A stretch of DNA of 64,000 nt from positions 62,001 through 126,000 of the forward strand of contig PERL01000009.1 in the NCBI GenBank assembly GCA_002928735.1. Reading direction: 5' to 3'. This DNA is from Hyphomicrobium sp. Lineage in GTDB: Bacteria > Pseudomonadota > Alphaproteobacteria > Rhizobiales > Hyphomicrobiaceae. A model generated the notes under the pieces. It did no database searches and was not told the origin of the DNA. It was given only the letters and a program-made list of their open reading frames with translations. A program made the position numbers and the translations under genes. Below, piece after piece: positions 26,309-36,047 of this stretch; positions within the stretch are counted from its first letter, which is position 1, and the number at the start of each line of letters is the position of its first letter.

Positions 26309-26932
26309 TCAATCGTCGTGGCTACTTTCATCGCGTAGCGCCTGCCACTCGGCCGCAAGCGCCACCTTCAAACTCCGCCGGGCCCGGGCGAGCAGCGATT
26401 CCACCGCCTCCGCCGAGACCCCCATCATGCCGCCGACCTCCTGCATACTGAGGCCTTCGTAATGAAACATCGTCAACGCCAGCCGCTGCCGGTCAGGCAG
26501 TTGCCGTAGGGCGTCCTCAACGCGGTCGGCCAATTCGCGCTGCTCAAGCCCGCGCAATTGACTAGCCGCCTGCGGCTGTTCCGGTGGCTCGTCCGTGACA
26601 TCGAACCGGCCGCGCACCCGGAGCTTGTCGATCGCAAGATTCGACACGACGCGCTTCAGCCACGGCCCAACGCCCGCCGGCCCCACATCCAAACTTTGCC
26701 CCTGCCGCCACAGCCGGAGCAACGCTTCCTGCGCCACATCTTCCGCCTCGGCCTCGTCCCGCAGAAGCCGCCGCGCGAGCAGAATGAGCCGTGGCATATG
26801 CCGGTCGACAATCAGCCGGAACGCCGCCGGATCACGCGCGACGACGCGCATCAGGAGAGCTTCATCCTCCCGATCCGCGCCCCGCCATCCGGTGCCGGGC
26901 TGCCGGCCCGGCGTCGCGTCCCCTGCTGCCAC
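26309..26932 (-). CDS. ECF-type RNA polymerase sigma factor
   Basis: 207 residues. Region 2 is seen as DEALLMRVVARDPAAFRLIV through LRDEAEAEDVAQEALLRLWR. Region 4 is LPDRQRLALTMFHYEGLSMQ then EVGGMMGVSAEAVESLLARA. The GTG at 26932 has GGAG six bases upstream and avoids overlap with the EF-hand gene; longer starts are less likely. It leads a three-gene unit with the anti-sigma factor and CnrX-like sensor. I infer an envelope-stress or metal-responsive regulon that includes its own operon. Confidence 0.87.
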   Translation of the reverse strand: MAAGDATPGRQPGTGWRGADREDEALLMRVVARDPAAFRLIVDRHMPRLILLARRLLRDEAEAEDVAQEALLRLWRQGQSLDVGPAGVGPWLKRVVSNLAIDKLRVRGRFDVTDEPPEQPQAASQLRGLEQRELADRVEDALRQLPDRQRLALTMFHYEGLSMQEVGGMMGVSAEAVESLLARARRSLKVALAAEWQALRDESSHDD

Positions 26933-27035
26933 TACGATCTCCGGCCTATGTCCGCCGCCCGATGAAGACTGCTCAAGTCTTGCATTCTTCCGGGGGCGGA
27001 CGCCAGCCTTCGCCTCGGCAAACACCTCCACCCCA

Positions 27036-27725
27036 TCAGCGCTGCGACCACCGCTGCCGCTCCACCGGCGGCAAGTCGGCAGCGGTGATGCGGCCATCCC
27101 GGTCGAGATCGAGGCGCAGGAAGCGGAATCGCGCATCGGCGGTAAATTCCTCCAATGTCACCTTGCCATCGCCATCGCGGTCAAGCGCATGCATCCGCCG
27201 GCGCTTTCTAAACTCGGCCTCCTCCGCCCGTCCGGCGTCGAACTCGGCCTTGTCCACCGCGCCATCGCCGTTGCGATCGAAGAATTGGAACATCAACTGC
27301 CGGCGCTCGGCCGCACGCGCCGCCCCTCGGCCATCAGCGCGCACCGGCTCGGCATCGAATTCCTGCTTGGTCAGCTTGCCATCTGAATTCGCATCAAGCC
27401 GGACAAGAAGGCGCTCCACACGCCGCTCCTGCCGCTGTTGCCGGAAGCCCAAGGGCGCCTGGCCCAATTCGGCCCCATCCAAGGTCCCATCGCCGTTTTT
27501 GTCGCGCTTCGTGAAGCCGTCGACCCGCCGCTTCAAAAATTCCTCAACCGTCACGGCTTGATCGCCATTGGCATCAAACCGCTTCAATCCCGCCGGACCA
27601 CGCTGCTGCTGCGTCTGAGCGTTCGCGCCCGGTTTGCCGTCTGGATCACCGACCGCTGCCAGCGCACCGGCCGCCCCACCCGCTGCCACAAGCCCCGCTA
27701 TCAAAATGCCTGCCGCCTTACCCAT
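27036..27725 (-). CDS. Secreted six-EF-hand calcium-binding protein
   Basis: 229 residues: signal sequence MGKAAGILIAGLVAAGGAAG, then six EF-hand loops in order: DANGDQAVTVEEF, DKNGDGTLDGAEL, DANSDGKLTKQEF, DRNGDGAVDKAEF, DRDGDGKVTLEEF and DLDRDGRITAADL. Most keep the acidic Ca ligands at positions 1, 3, 5 and 12; the fifth matches the canonical pattern best. The ATG at 27725 has GGAGGACGGG in front. It sits directly upstream of the ECF sigma gene on the same strand, which hints that Ca2+ or a related ion is part of the signal (inference). Confidence 0.85.
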   Translation of the reverse strand: MGKAAGILIAGLVAAGGAAGALAAVGDPDGKPGANAQTQQQRGPAGLKRFDANGDQAVTVEEFLKRRVDGFTKRDKNGDGTLDGAELGQAPLGFRQQRQERRVERLLVRLDANSDGKLTKQEFDAEPVRADGRGAARAAERRQLMFQFFDRNGDGAVDKAEFDAGRAEEAEFRKRRRMHALDRDGDGKVTLEEFTADARFRFLRLDLDRDGRITAADLPPVERQRWSQR

Positions 27726-27829
27726 ACCCGTCCTCCGCCGGCTGACCACGGGGCCCAGCGCCCCGCTTTCAATGGCTTCAACGGCGTTCGCTTCCAAATC
27801 CTTCGCGGACGGGCAAACTTTTCAGTCGA

Positions 27830-30775
27830 TTAAACCACCAACCGCTCGAACCGGGCGTGGTTCTTGGCCAAAATATCCTTGAGTTTCAATTCTAAAGCTT
27901 CGAACGACGGACAGTCCCCCGCCCGCGCGGCCAGTTCTTTGAGCCCCTTGGGCGCCACCGGCGGATCGAAAATCCCGTCCTGGCACAACCGCAGAACCTG
28001 CGTCAGATCATGGATCAACCGCGTCGACGCGATCAGCGCTTCCGCATCTCCCGGATCCAGGCAACCCGCTTCGCCGAGCTTCTGGAATGCAACGCACGTG
28101 TTCTGATCCAGCACCTCCGGATGCGCCGACGCGCTCACCAATTGCAGGTACTGGGCAATAAACTCCAGATCGACGAGCCCGCCGCGCACCTGCTTCAAGT
28201 TCCAGATGTTGTCCGTGCCCTTGTCGGCAGCGATCCGCGCCCGCATCTCGCGCACGTCAGCAGCAATCTTCGCCCGGTCGCGCGCAAGGACCAGCGTCGC
28301 GTGAATGGCCGCCTCGACCTTCGCCGTCAATTCCGGATCGGCGCTGACCACCCGCGCCCGCGTCAACGCCAGATGCTCCCAGGTCCACGCCTCCCGGATC
28401 TGATAATCGACAAAGCCCGACAACTGCGTTGCAACCGGCCCCTTCTGCCCCGAAGGCCTGAGCCGCAGATCAACCTCATAGAGCGTTCCCTCCGCCGTCG
28501 GCGCGGTGAGCGCTGTCACGAGCCGCTGCGTAAAGCGCGCATAATACTGGCTGGGCGCTAAAGGCCGTTCGCCGTCGGACTGACTGGCGTCCACGTCGAA
28601 ATCATAGATCACGATGAGGTCGAGATCGGACGAGGCTGTCATCTCGCGCCCACCGAGCTTCCCCATCGCGATAACGGCAGCTGCCCCACCCGGCACAAGA
28701 CCATGCGCCCGCTCCAGGTCCACCGCCACCACGCGGTGAAGCGCTGCGATCAACCGGTCGGCCAATAGAGCATACGCCTCCCCCGCCTGACTGGCATTGA
28801 TACTGCCCGACAAAACCCGCACCCCGATGAGGAACGATTGTTCGCTGCCAACGACGCGCGTTCGATCGAGAACATCTTGCTGATCAGGCGCATTCGCCAC
28901 CTCGGCCGTAATCGCCGCATCGATCTCCGTTGCCGACGGCAATATCGCCAGCGCGCGGGGATCGATCACAGCATCGAGCAGCCGCGGACGCTTCCCCAAA
29001 ACGCGCGCTAGCCGCGGGGCTGTCCCCATAATGTCCGCCACGAGCCGCAACAGGCCCGGGTTGGCCTTCAACAGAGAAAACAACTGCACACTGCCAGGCA
29101 GCGCGGCCAAAAAGCGATCAAAACCCGCAAACGCCCGATCAGGATCGGCCGTCTCAGCCAGCGCGGTAACGAGCGACACCTGCACTTCTGTCAACAATTC
29201 CCGCGCCCGCGGCGAGCGCACCGCCGGATAGCGCCCGTGATGCCACCCACGCACTGTAGCCAAAACTTCCGACGGCTGCGTGAAGCCCATCTTCTTCAAT
29301 TGCGCGACTGTCTCAGGATCATCCTTTTCACCTGCAAACACCATGTTCGCGCCGTCGCCCGTCAACTCTGGTGCATTCTCAAACAGCTCTTGATAATGCT
29401 GCTGCACACCCTCAAGTGTCGCCGTGTAATGCCGCGCAAAGTCCGCTGTCGATTGAAAACCCGCAAACAGCGCGAACCTTGCCAGTGCTGCCTGATCGGA
29501 TGGCAACTCGTGCGTTTGCTCATCGGCCACCATCTGCACCCGGTGTTCGATGCGCCGCAACTCCAGATAAGCCGCCGACAGATCCGCCCGCACTTCCGGC
29601 CGGATCCAATTGCGCGCCTCCAGACACAACAAAGCATCCAGTGTCCGTCGCACCCGCAAATCCTTCTGCCGCCCTCCGGCAATCAGCTGCTGCGTCTGCG
29701 CAAAAAACTCGATCTCACGGATGCCGCCGGGTCCGAGCTTCACGTTGTGTCCCGCCACACCGATGCTGCCGAACCCGCGAAAGGAATGGATCTGCCGCTT
29801 CATCGCATGCACATCGGCAATCGCCGCATAGTCGAGATACCGGCGCCACACGAACGGCGCCAACTCGGCCAGCAGCATCTCACCCGCTTCGATGTCGCCG
29901 GCCACCGGACGCGCCTTGATCAGCGCCGCCCGTTCCCAATTCTGCCCGAAGCTTTCATAATAGATCATGGCCGCATCGGTGGAGAGCGCCACCTGCGTCG
30001 CCCCCGCATCGGGCCTCAGCCGCAGATCGGTTCGAAATACATAGCCGTCCGCCGTGCGCTCATCGAGCAGCCGCACCAGATCGCGCGTGATGCGCACGAA
30101 AAACGGCGATGGCTCCAGGCCCGGCTTCAACCGCGCCCGGCTCAGATCGTAGAAAACGATGAGATCAATATCGCTCGAATAGTTGAGTTCGCCCGCGCCA
30201 TACTTGCCCATCCCCAGCACGATGTAGCCCGTATCCGACCCAGCGCACGCGGCCTCGACCGCGATATCGCCGCGCGCCCCAGCCATCCGGAACAAAAAAT
30301 CTACCGACGACTGCACAGCCGCATCCGCGCACTTGGTTAGCGTCTCGGTCACGGTCATCACGGGCCAGACCTGACCAAGATCCGCGAGCGCGACCATCAA
30401 CGCCACGTTCGACTTGTACACACGCACAAGCCGCATCGCCGTCGCCATGTCGGCGGCCGCGGCCATATCGCGATAGAGCTGAGAGGAGAGATCGGCGAAG
30501 TGCGCCGCAGGATCGGCGCCCAGAATGCGCTGCAAACGGGCCGGATCGCGCCGAATGAGCGCCTTGAGGTAGGGCGACCCCGCCATCACACCCGCGAGAA
30601 CCTGCGCCACACGCGGATCGCGAAGCGCGGCGGACAATGAACTCAAAGCCGTATCGGCAGCCACCTCGTCGGCCAGCGCACTGATCTCGGCCTGCCCGCT
30701 GCCCTGCTCGTCATCCAATGGACCCTGCCGAAGCCGATCCGCCAGTGCTCCGCCCTGCGCTTCAAGTCCCGCCAC
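27830..30775 (-). CDS. glnE: Glutamine synthetase adenylyltransferase/deadenylyltransferase
   Basis: 981-residue bifunctional enzyme that adds AMP to, and removes it from, glutamine synthetase in response to PII proteins. Two nucleotidyltransferase domains are visible: the N-terminal deadenylylase with MGKYGAGELNYSSDIDLIVF near residue 190, and the C-terminal adenylylase with MGKLGGREMTASSDLDLIVI near 700. Both keep the Asp pair. LKPGPGGIREIEFFAQ and LKQVRGGLVDLEFIAQYLQL follow each. It begins 33 bases after the histidine kinase stop codon, in the degP-RR-HK-glnE order known from other alphaproteobacteria. Confidence 0.96.
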   Translation of the reverse strand: MAGLEAQGGALADRLRQGPLDDEQGSGQAEISALADEVAADTALSSLSAALRDPRVAQVLAGVMAGSPYLKALIRRDPARLQRILGADPAAHFADLSSQLYRDMAAAADMATAMRLVRVYKSNVALMVALADLGQVWPVMTVTETLTKCADAAVQSSVDFLFRMAGARGDIAVEAACAGSDTGYIVLGMGKYGAGELNYSSDIDLIVFYDLSRARLKPGLEPSPFFVRITRDLVRLLDERTADGYVFRTDLRLRPDAGATQVALSTDAAMIYYESFGQNWERAALIKARPVAGDIEAGEMLLAELAPFVWRRYLDYAAIADVHAMKRQIHSFRGFGSIGVAGHNVKLGPGGIREIEFFAQTQQLIAGGRQKDLRVRRTLDALLCLEARNWIRPEVRADLSAAYLELRRIEHRVQMVADEQTHELPSDQAALARFALFAGFQSTADFARHYTATLEGVQQHYQELFENAPELTGDGANMVFAGEKDDPETVAQLKKMGFTQPSEVLATVRGWHHGRYPAVRSPRARELLTEVQVSLVTALAETADPDRAFAGFDRFLAALPGSVQLFSLLKANPGLLRLVADIMGTAPRLARVLGKRPRLLDAVIDPRALAILPSATEIDAAITAEVANAPDQQDVLDRTRVVGSEQSFLIGVRVLSGSINASQAGEAYALLADRLIAALHRVVAVDLERAHGLVPGGAAAVIAMGKLGGREMTASSDLDLIVIYDFDVDASQSDGERPLAPSQYYARFTQRLVTALTAPTAEGTLYEVDLRLRPSGQKGPVATQLSGFVDYQIREAWTWEHLALTRARVVSADPELTAKVEAAIHATLVLARDRAKIAADVREMRARIAADKGTDNIWNLKQVRGGLVDLEFIAQYLQLVSASAHPEVLDQNTCVAFQKLGEAGCLDPGDAEALIASTRLIHDLTQVLRLCQDGIFDPPVAPKGLKELAARAGDCPSFEALELKLKDILAKNHARFERLVV

Positions 30776-30808
30776 GCCGTCTCCCCTTCACTCCCAGGGT
30801 CCGGCGTC

Positions 30809-32209
30809 TTAAGCGCTGATCCCCTCTCGCGCGCGAGGCAGAACGAGGACCGCCCGCAGCCCCGGCGCGTTGTCTTCGAGACGTACCGTGCCATGGTGCA
30901 GCCGCGCAACCGCCGCGACGAGGCTGAGCCCCAGCCCGGTTCCGGGTTTGGTCCGGCTCGCTTCCAGACGCACGAAGCGTTTCAGCGCCCGCTCCCTGTC
31001 GTCGGCGCTAATGCCAGGCCCCTGGTCCTCGACGGCGATCTCCACCGTGTCGCCCACAACGTTCAGCCGCACCGTTATGCTGCTACCCGCAACCGGCGGC
31101 TCGGGACGCCCATACTTGATGGCATTGTCAATCAGATTGGCCACCGCCTGATTGATGAGATGGCGATTGCCAACAACCTCCGGACCGTCGCCGGCCGCAA
31201 CCGTCAACGCGAGCCCCTGCTCATCGGCCAACGGCTCATAAAACTCCGCCACGTCGCGAACCAGCCCGCCGATGTCGAACGGCTCCGCCTGCCCATCCAG
31301 CGCCCCCGCCTCCAATCGTGCGACCAGCAGCATGGCGTTGAACGTCTTGATGAGTTCGTCTGCCTCCTCAATAATCCGCTCAAGTCCGGCACGATACGCA
31401 TCGCAATCCCCGCCCCCGTCCCGCAACGTCGCCTCGGCCCGGTTGCGCAACCGGCTCAGCGGCGTCTTGAGGTCATGCGCAATGTTATCGGACACCTCGC
31501 GCAACCCGCCCATCAGCTGCTCAATCCGATCGAGCATGGCATTGAGATTGTCGGCCAATCCGTCGAGTTCATCTTGCGTGCCCGCCAGCGGCACCCGCTG
31601 TGAAAGATCGCCCGCCATAATCGATCGGCTCGCGGCATTGATCTGATCGATCCGATTGAGAAGCAGCCGGCCGGCCCCCAAACCGCCCGCTAGCCCCGCC
31701 GCCGACAAGAGGCCAAAGCCCAGCAGAAACACCGTCCGCATCCGGTTCGCAAACCCGCGCTGTTCTTCGATATCGCGCCCAACCAGCAACCGCGTTCCAT
31801 CAGAGAACGCAACCGGCAGAGCCACGGCCAGCCGTTCGTCCCCCGCCTCGCGCTCGTAGCGAAAAGTGCCCCCGCCATCGCTGGTCAATTCAGGCGGTTG
31901 CCGGCTGAGATTGCCGGCCTGCTTGCGCCCCGTCCTGTCGGCGAAAAAGTAAAGCCCAGGCCCTTCCGGCCTGGCCCGCGCCCGAATGGCTGCGGCCACC
32001 GAAGCCGAACCCGCGGCCGCCTCCATGTGGCGAAGTTCCTGCACTTCCGCCCGCAACCCCGACAGCACTTGTTCGGTCAGCAGATCGTTGGTCTGCCAGA
32101 ACATGAAACCGACGATCCCCGCCGCCGTCACGAGAAACGCCGCGATGCTCAGCGCCGCCAGACGAAACGGTGTCGACGTCCAGACGGACGCACCGAGCTT
32201 ACCCAGCAC
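30809..32209 (-). CDS. Two-component sensor histidine kinase
   Basis: 466 residues: membrane helix near 15-40, a periplasmic sensor region of about 120 residues, a second helix near 165-185 (VFLLGFGLLSAAGLAGGLGA), HAMP (RSIMAGDLSQRVPLAGTQDE), HisKA H-box NIAHDLKTPLSRLRNRAE and a full HATPase with N-box ANLIDNAIKYG, G1 EDQGPGIS and G2 GTGLGLSL. The GTG at 32209 overlaps the response-regulator stop by 11 bases. Stimulus unknown; proximity to degP suggests envelope stress. Confidence 0.93.
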   Translation of the reverse strand: MLGKLGASVWTSTPFRLAALSIAAFLVTAAGIVGFMFWQTNDLLTEQVLSGLRAEVQELRHMEAAAGSASVAAAIRARARPEGPGLYFFADRTGRKQAGNLSRQPPELTSDGGGTFRYEREAGDERLAVALPVAFSDGTRLLVGRDIEEQRGFANRMRTVFLLGFGLLSAAGLAGGLGAGRLLLNRIDQINAASRSIMAGDLSQRVPLAGTQDELDGLADNLNAMLDRIEQLMGGLREVSDNIAHDLKTPLSRLRNRAEATLRDGGGDCDAYRAGLERIIEEADELIKTFNAMLLVARLEAGALDGQAEPFDIGGLVRDVAEFYEPLADEQGLALTVAAGDGPEVVGNRHLINQAVANLIDNAIKYGRPEPPVAGSSITVRLNVVGDTVEIAVEDQGPGISADDRERALKRFVRLEASRTKPGTGLGLSLVAAVARLHHGTVRLEDNAPGLRAVLVLPRAREGISA

Positions 32210-32879
32210 CGTCGCGGACCATATAGCCGGCGCCGCGCACCGTGTGCAGCAATGGCTTGTCGAAGCTCTTGTCGATCTTGGAGCGCAGCCGCGAAACATG
32301 CACGTCGATGACATTCGTCTGCGGATCGAAGTGATAGTCCCAGACATTCTCCAGAAGCATCGTGCGCGTCACGACCTGACCGGCATTCTTCATCAGGTAT
32401 TCGAGCAGCCGGTACTCGCGCGGCTGAAGCACGATCGGCTCTCCGCCCCGCGTCACCCGATGCGACAGCCGGTCGAGCACCAGATCGCCGACAACGTACT
32501 TCGTCACCTGCTCTTCCGGCACCGCGCGCCGCGATAAGGCCTCGATCCGCGCCAGCAGTTCCGTGTAGGCATAAGGCTTTGTCAGATAGTCATCGCCACC
32601 CGCCCGCAACCCCTTCACCCGGTCGTCCACGTCGCCCAATGCCGACAAGATGAGAACCGGCGTCCGCAGACCGCCCGTGCGAAGCGATTTGACCACCGAG
32701 AGACCGTCGAGCTTCGGCAGCATGCGATCCACGATCAGCACGTCGTAAACGCCCGTCTCCGCCATCGACAGACCTGTCTCACCGTCCCCGGCGAGTTCGG
32801 CGGCATGCCCGCTCTCCTTCAACGATTTCTGGAGGAACTGAGCCGTTTCCCGGTCGTCCTCGATCACCAGCACGCGCAT
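32199..32879 (-). CDS. OmpR-family response regulator
   Basis: 226 residues: receiver domain with acidic pocket IEDD, phospho-Asp in VLIVDRMLP near 51, Thr/Lys switch (LSALG, LTKPY), then an OmpR winged helix (LQPREYRLLEYLMKNAGQVV, NVIDVHVSRLRSKIDK, LLHTVRGAGYMV). Partner of the kinase that follows. The ATG at 32879 has GGAG ten bases upstream; the ATG at 32939 is a possible longer start. 147 bases separate it from degP upstream on the same strand. Confidence 0.93.
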   Translation of the reverse strand: MRVLVIEDDRETAQFLQKSLKESGHAAELAGDGETGLSMAETGVYDVLIVDRMLPKLDGLSVVKSLRTGGLRTPVLILSALGDVDDRVKGLRAGGDDYLTKPYAYTELLARIEALSRRAVPEEQVTKYVVGDLVLDRLSHRVTRGGEPIVLQPREYRLLEYLMKNAGQVVTRTMLLENVWDYHFDPQTNVIDVHVSRLRSKIDKSFDKPLLHTVRGAGYMVRDGAG

Positions 32880-33026
32880 GCTCTTCGGTCTCCCGGCCGC
32901 CGTCCCGTCGCGGCCCTCTTCAGCGATATAGTCTTGCATGATCCGCCTCAACAGGTCGAGGCGGCAGAGCCCATTCGGAGCCCCGCCGCCTCGGTTGATA
33001 TCCAGATTAAGGACGCGGGCCGGGCT

Positions 33027-34628
33027 TTAGCCCTTGTCCTTATCCTTCGCCTTGTCGGTGCCGGCATCCTTCTTCAGCTGCACGGCCACAAAGCGTGTCC
33101 GGTCCTGCGACTTGACGCTGAGCATGACGGCCGAGCGCCCAAGTTCCTGAACCTTGGCGATCTCCCGGGCGACATCGGCCGGCTTACCGACCGTCTCGCC
33201 CTGCACCTGGACGATGATGTCGCCCGCGCGCAGACCCTTCTCAGCCGCGTCCGAGGACGGCTCCACTTCCGTGATTGCCACACCCTCGGCGCCATCACCC
33301 GTGATCGGGCCCACCGACAGTCCGAGCAGTTCGAGCGACGTGTTCTCGCTCTTCTTCTCAATCGGCTTGCCCTCTTCAAGCTTGGCGATTTCCTCAGGCG
33401 AACCAGGGAACATGCCAAGCTTCACCTTGACGCTTTCGGCCTTGTTGTTACGCCACACCTTCACGTCCACCGTCGTATCAGGTGCATAGTCGGCAATCTT
33501 GCGGGCAAGATCGCGGCTGTCGGCAATCGAGTCCTCGTTCACCTGCAGAATGGTGTCCTGCACCTTGAGGCCGGAACCCGCAGCCGGGCCATTCGGCGTG
33601 ATCTCGCTCACAAGCGCACCCTTTGCGCCCGGCAGTCCGAGTGCTGCAGCCGTGTCGTCGTCAACGTTCTGGATCTTCACGCCCAGCCATCCGCGACTGA
33701 CCTTGCCGCTAGACTTCAGCTGTTCAATCACTTCAAGGGCCGTCTTGGCCGGCACCGCGAACGCAATGCCGACGTTGCCGCCCGACGGGCTGAAGATCGC
33801 CGTGTTCACACCAATCACCTCGCCGTCGAGGCTGAATGTCGGCCCGCCCGAGTTGCCGCGGTTCACGGCCGCGTCGATCTGCAGGAAGTCATACGGACCC
33901 GAGCCGATATCGCGGCCAAGCGCCGAGACGATCCCTGCCGTAACCGTGCCGCCAAGTCCAAACGGGTTGCCGACCGCAATCGCCCAATCGCCGACACGCA
34001 CCGGCTTCTCGGCGAACTTCACGTGCGGGAAGGTCTTCGCCGACTTGATCTTCAACAGAGCAAGGTCGGTGCGCGGATCGGTACCGATCAGTTCAGCGTC
34101 TAGCTTTTCCTGGTCATCGAAACTGACCTGGATCTTCGACCCGCCTTCGACGACGTGGTTGTTGGTCACCACAAATCCATCCGGCGAGATGACGAAGCCC
34201 GAGCCCTGCGCCTGAGACGGTGGGCGCGGTGCCTGCGGCCCGCGGAACTCCTTCGGCATCCGTTTGAAGAACTCATAAAACGGGCTGTCTTCTGGAATGT
34301 CCGGGAACCCTTCCGGCAGACCGCGCGGGTCGGTCTTCTCGGCGACCTTCTCATTGCCGCCCGACACGACCGAAATCGACACGACCGACGGCTTTACCTT
34401 TTCAATCAGGTCAGCAAACGTCAGCGGAGCGCGGCCATAGGGCGTCTCAATCGTCTGCGCATCGGGTTTCAGCTGCGCGATGGCCGGCGTCAGTGCCGGC
34501 AGCGCCGTGATGAGACCGAGGCCTGCCACGGCGCCGGCAATCGCAACCAGGCGACGGCGCGACGGCGCGACTGGCGCAGGTTTTGCTGAGCGGGCACCAG
34601 ACGGACTGGCAGGGTTAGGCGTGGTCAT
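33027..34628 (-). CDS. degP: DegP/HtrA-type periplasmic serine endoprotease
   Basis: 533-residue Do-family protease/chaperone for misfolded envelope proteins. It has an N-terminal signal/anchor after a Pro/Arg-rich start (RRRLVAIAGAVAGLGLITAL). The trypsin fold shows His158 (TNNHVV), Asp188 (RTDLALL) and Ser260 (NRGNSGGP). Two PDZ domains follow (RGWLGVKIQNV..., LLGLSVGPI... GLRAGDIIVQVQGETV), and the chain ends in a Lys/Asp-rich tail. The ATG at 34628 has GGAGG eight bases upstream. First gene in the degP-RR-HK-glnE run. Confidence 0.95.
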   Translation of the reverse strand: MTTPNPASPSGARSAKPAPVAPSRRRLVAIAGAVAGLGLITALPALTPAIAQLKPDAQTIETPYGRAPLTFADLIEKVKPSVVSISVVSGGNEKVAEKTDPRGLPEGFPDIPEDSPFYEFFKRMPKEFRGPQAPRPPSQAQGSGFVISPDGFVVTNNHVVEGGSKIQVSFDDQEKLDAELIGTDPRTDLALLKIKSAKTFPHVKFAEKPVRVGDWAIAVGNPFGLGGTVTAGIVSALGRDIGSGPYDFLQIDAAVNRGNSGGPTFSLDGEVIGVNTAIFSPSGGNVGIAFAVPAKTALEVIEQLKSSGKVSRGWLGVKIQNVDDDTAAALGLPGAKGALVSEITPNGPAAGSGLKVQDTILQVNEDSIADSRDLARKIADYAPDTTVDVKVWRNNKAESVKVKLGMFPGSPEEIAKLEEGKPIEKKSENTSLELLGLSVGPITGDGAEGVAITEVEPSSDAAEKGLRAGDIIVQVQGETVGKPADVAREIAKVQELGRSAVMLSVKSQDRTRFVAVQLKKDAGTDKAKDKDKG

Positions 34629-34787
34629 TGGGGAAACCTCCATCGAACGAGCCACTGAGGGCGTCCAGATTGACTTATGGCGTAGGGCCTTACGGCCGCC
34701 TTTCGGCCGCCTTAAGAGTTGTTAATGAAGGAACTTGGTTTGGCATCTATCGCCGACCGGTTGTCTGAGCAAGATCGGTAGATTCGC

Positions 34788-36047
34788 GTGAAAAACACCG
34801 CTTATCCGCAGCTTGGCCGTTCTTGGCTCCACGCGATACGGCCGGGAATTTCTCTCGCTATGGCCGCTGTCCTGACTACCGCAAGCCCCGTCTGTGCAGC
34901 CGGCCCCTACGGACAGGCCACTGCCCAGGAAGGGGACACCGCCAAGGCGCTGCTCCAGCCCATCGCCGTCTTCGGCGCTGACGATCGCACGTTGCTCCCA
35001 GCACGCATGACCCAGCTCGAAGATAAGATCGGCATGCTTTACGAGCCCCGCAGCCGCTCGGTCTGCACCGCATTCTGCATTGGTGAAGACACTGTCGCCA
35101 CTGCCGCTCACTGCCTCTTCCGCACGCGCGGCGAACGTCCCCTCCAGCTCGCGAACGTCACCTTCAGGCTCTCGTCGATGGGCGGCCGCCGCGGCGCGGG
35201 GGTTAAGATCGCCGGTGCCGCACAGGGAGCAGCCGAACAGAACGTCATCACCGGCACGACAAGTCTATCGACCAAACCCCCGATCGACGCCACGCGCGAC
35301 TGGGCGCTTATCCGTCTTGCCTCTCCCGTCTGCAAAAAGGGCGGCCTGCCTCTCGTCCGCCGCACACCGGCCGAACTCTCCGCCATCGACGGCGAGCGCA
35401 CGCTTTATCAGGTTGGCTATCATGGCGACTTCGGCAAATGGCGTCTGACGCTTAGCCCGCCATGCACGGTGCGCCGCTTGGGCCGCAATGCCGGCGGCCG
35501 CATGATCGCCGGTGATTTCGCCGATGCCAGCGCGCTCATCCTCCACACATGCGACACAGGCGGCGCCTCATCCGGTTCGCCCCTCTTGGTCGACGGCCCC
35601 CGCGGCCCCGAAGTCGTCGGTATCAACGTCGGCACGTACCTGCAGTCTCACGTCCTCACCCAAGATGGCGAAGTCCTGCATCGCTACCGCTCCGACACCG
35701 TCGCAAATACCGGCGTCAGTACGCTGGCATTCATGGAACAGCGCGACAGCTTCGCCGTGGCCGAAGTCATCACATCGCGCCAGGATATCCGCCGGATGCA
35801 GCGTGGTCTCGCGTCGGCCGGACATTATGACGGACCACTCGATGGGCTGTATGGACCCGCGCTGCGCGCGGCAATCGAGAAATTTGAAGGCGCCGAACGC
35901 CGTCCGCGTACCGGTCTGGCAAGCACCGCGTTACTGCGCCGCCTTGAAGCCGTCATCGCCGAGCGCACCGGATCACCGGCCTATGAACCGACATCCGACC
36001 GCCTCGAAACCGGTAGCGTTCCCCGCCCCCAGCCGGCCCGCCGCTAG
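34788..36047 (+). CDS. Secreted trypsin-like serine protease with peptidoglycan-binding domain
   Basis: 419 residues: signal sequence ending VCAAG near 38, S1-type protease fold with His108 (VATAAHCL), Asp171 (RDWALIRL) and Ser262 (GGASSGSPLL), six or more Cys that could make disulfides, and a C-terminal peptidoglycan-binding (PGB_1-like) module from about 325 (DIRRMQRGLASAGHYDGPLD, GLYGPALRAAIEKFE). The GTG at 34788 gives a complete signal peptide. It likely acts in the periplasm near the wall. It is divergent from degP and its last four bases overlap the cycL stop region. Confidence 0.82.
   Translation: MKNTAYPQLGRSWLHAIRPGISLAMAAVLTTASPVCAAGPYGQATAQEGDTAKALLQPIAVFGADDRTLLPARMTQLEDKIGMLYEPRSRSVCTAFCIGEDTVATAAHCLFRTRGERPLQLANVTFRLSSMGGRRGAGVKIAGAAQGAAEQNVITGTTSLSTKPPIDATRDWALIRLASPVCKKGGLPLVRRTPAELSAIDGERTLYQVGYHGDFGKWRLTLSPPCTVRRLGRNAGGRMIAGDFADASALILHTCDTGGASSGSPLLVDGPRGPEVVGINVGTYLQSHVLTQDGEVLHRYRSDTVANTGVSTLAFMEQRDSFAVAEVITSRQDIRRMQRGLASAGHYDGPLDGLYGPALRAAIEKFEGAERRPRTGLASTALLRRLEAVIAERTGSPAYEPTSDRLETGSVPRPQPARR

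Noticed and set aside
34712-34725. TTAA-N6-TTAA as a CtrA site upstream of degP
   Set aside because: CtrA full sites have a seven-base spacer; this has six and no other support.
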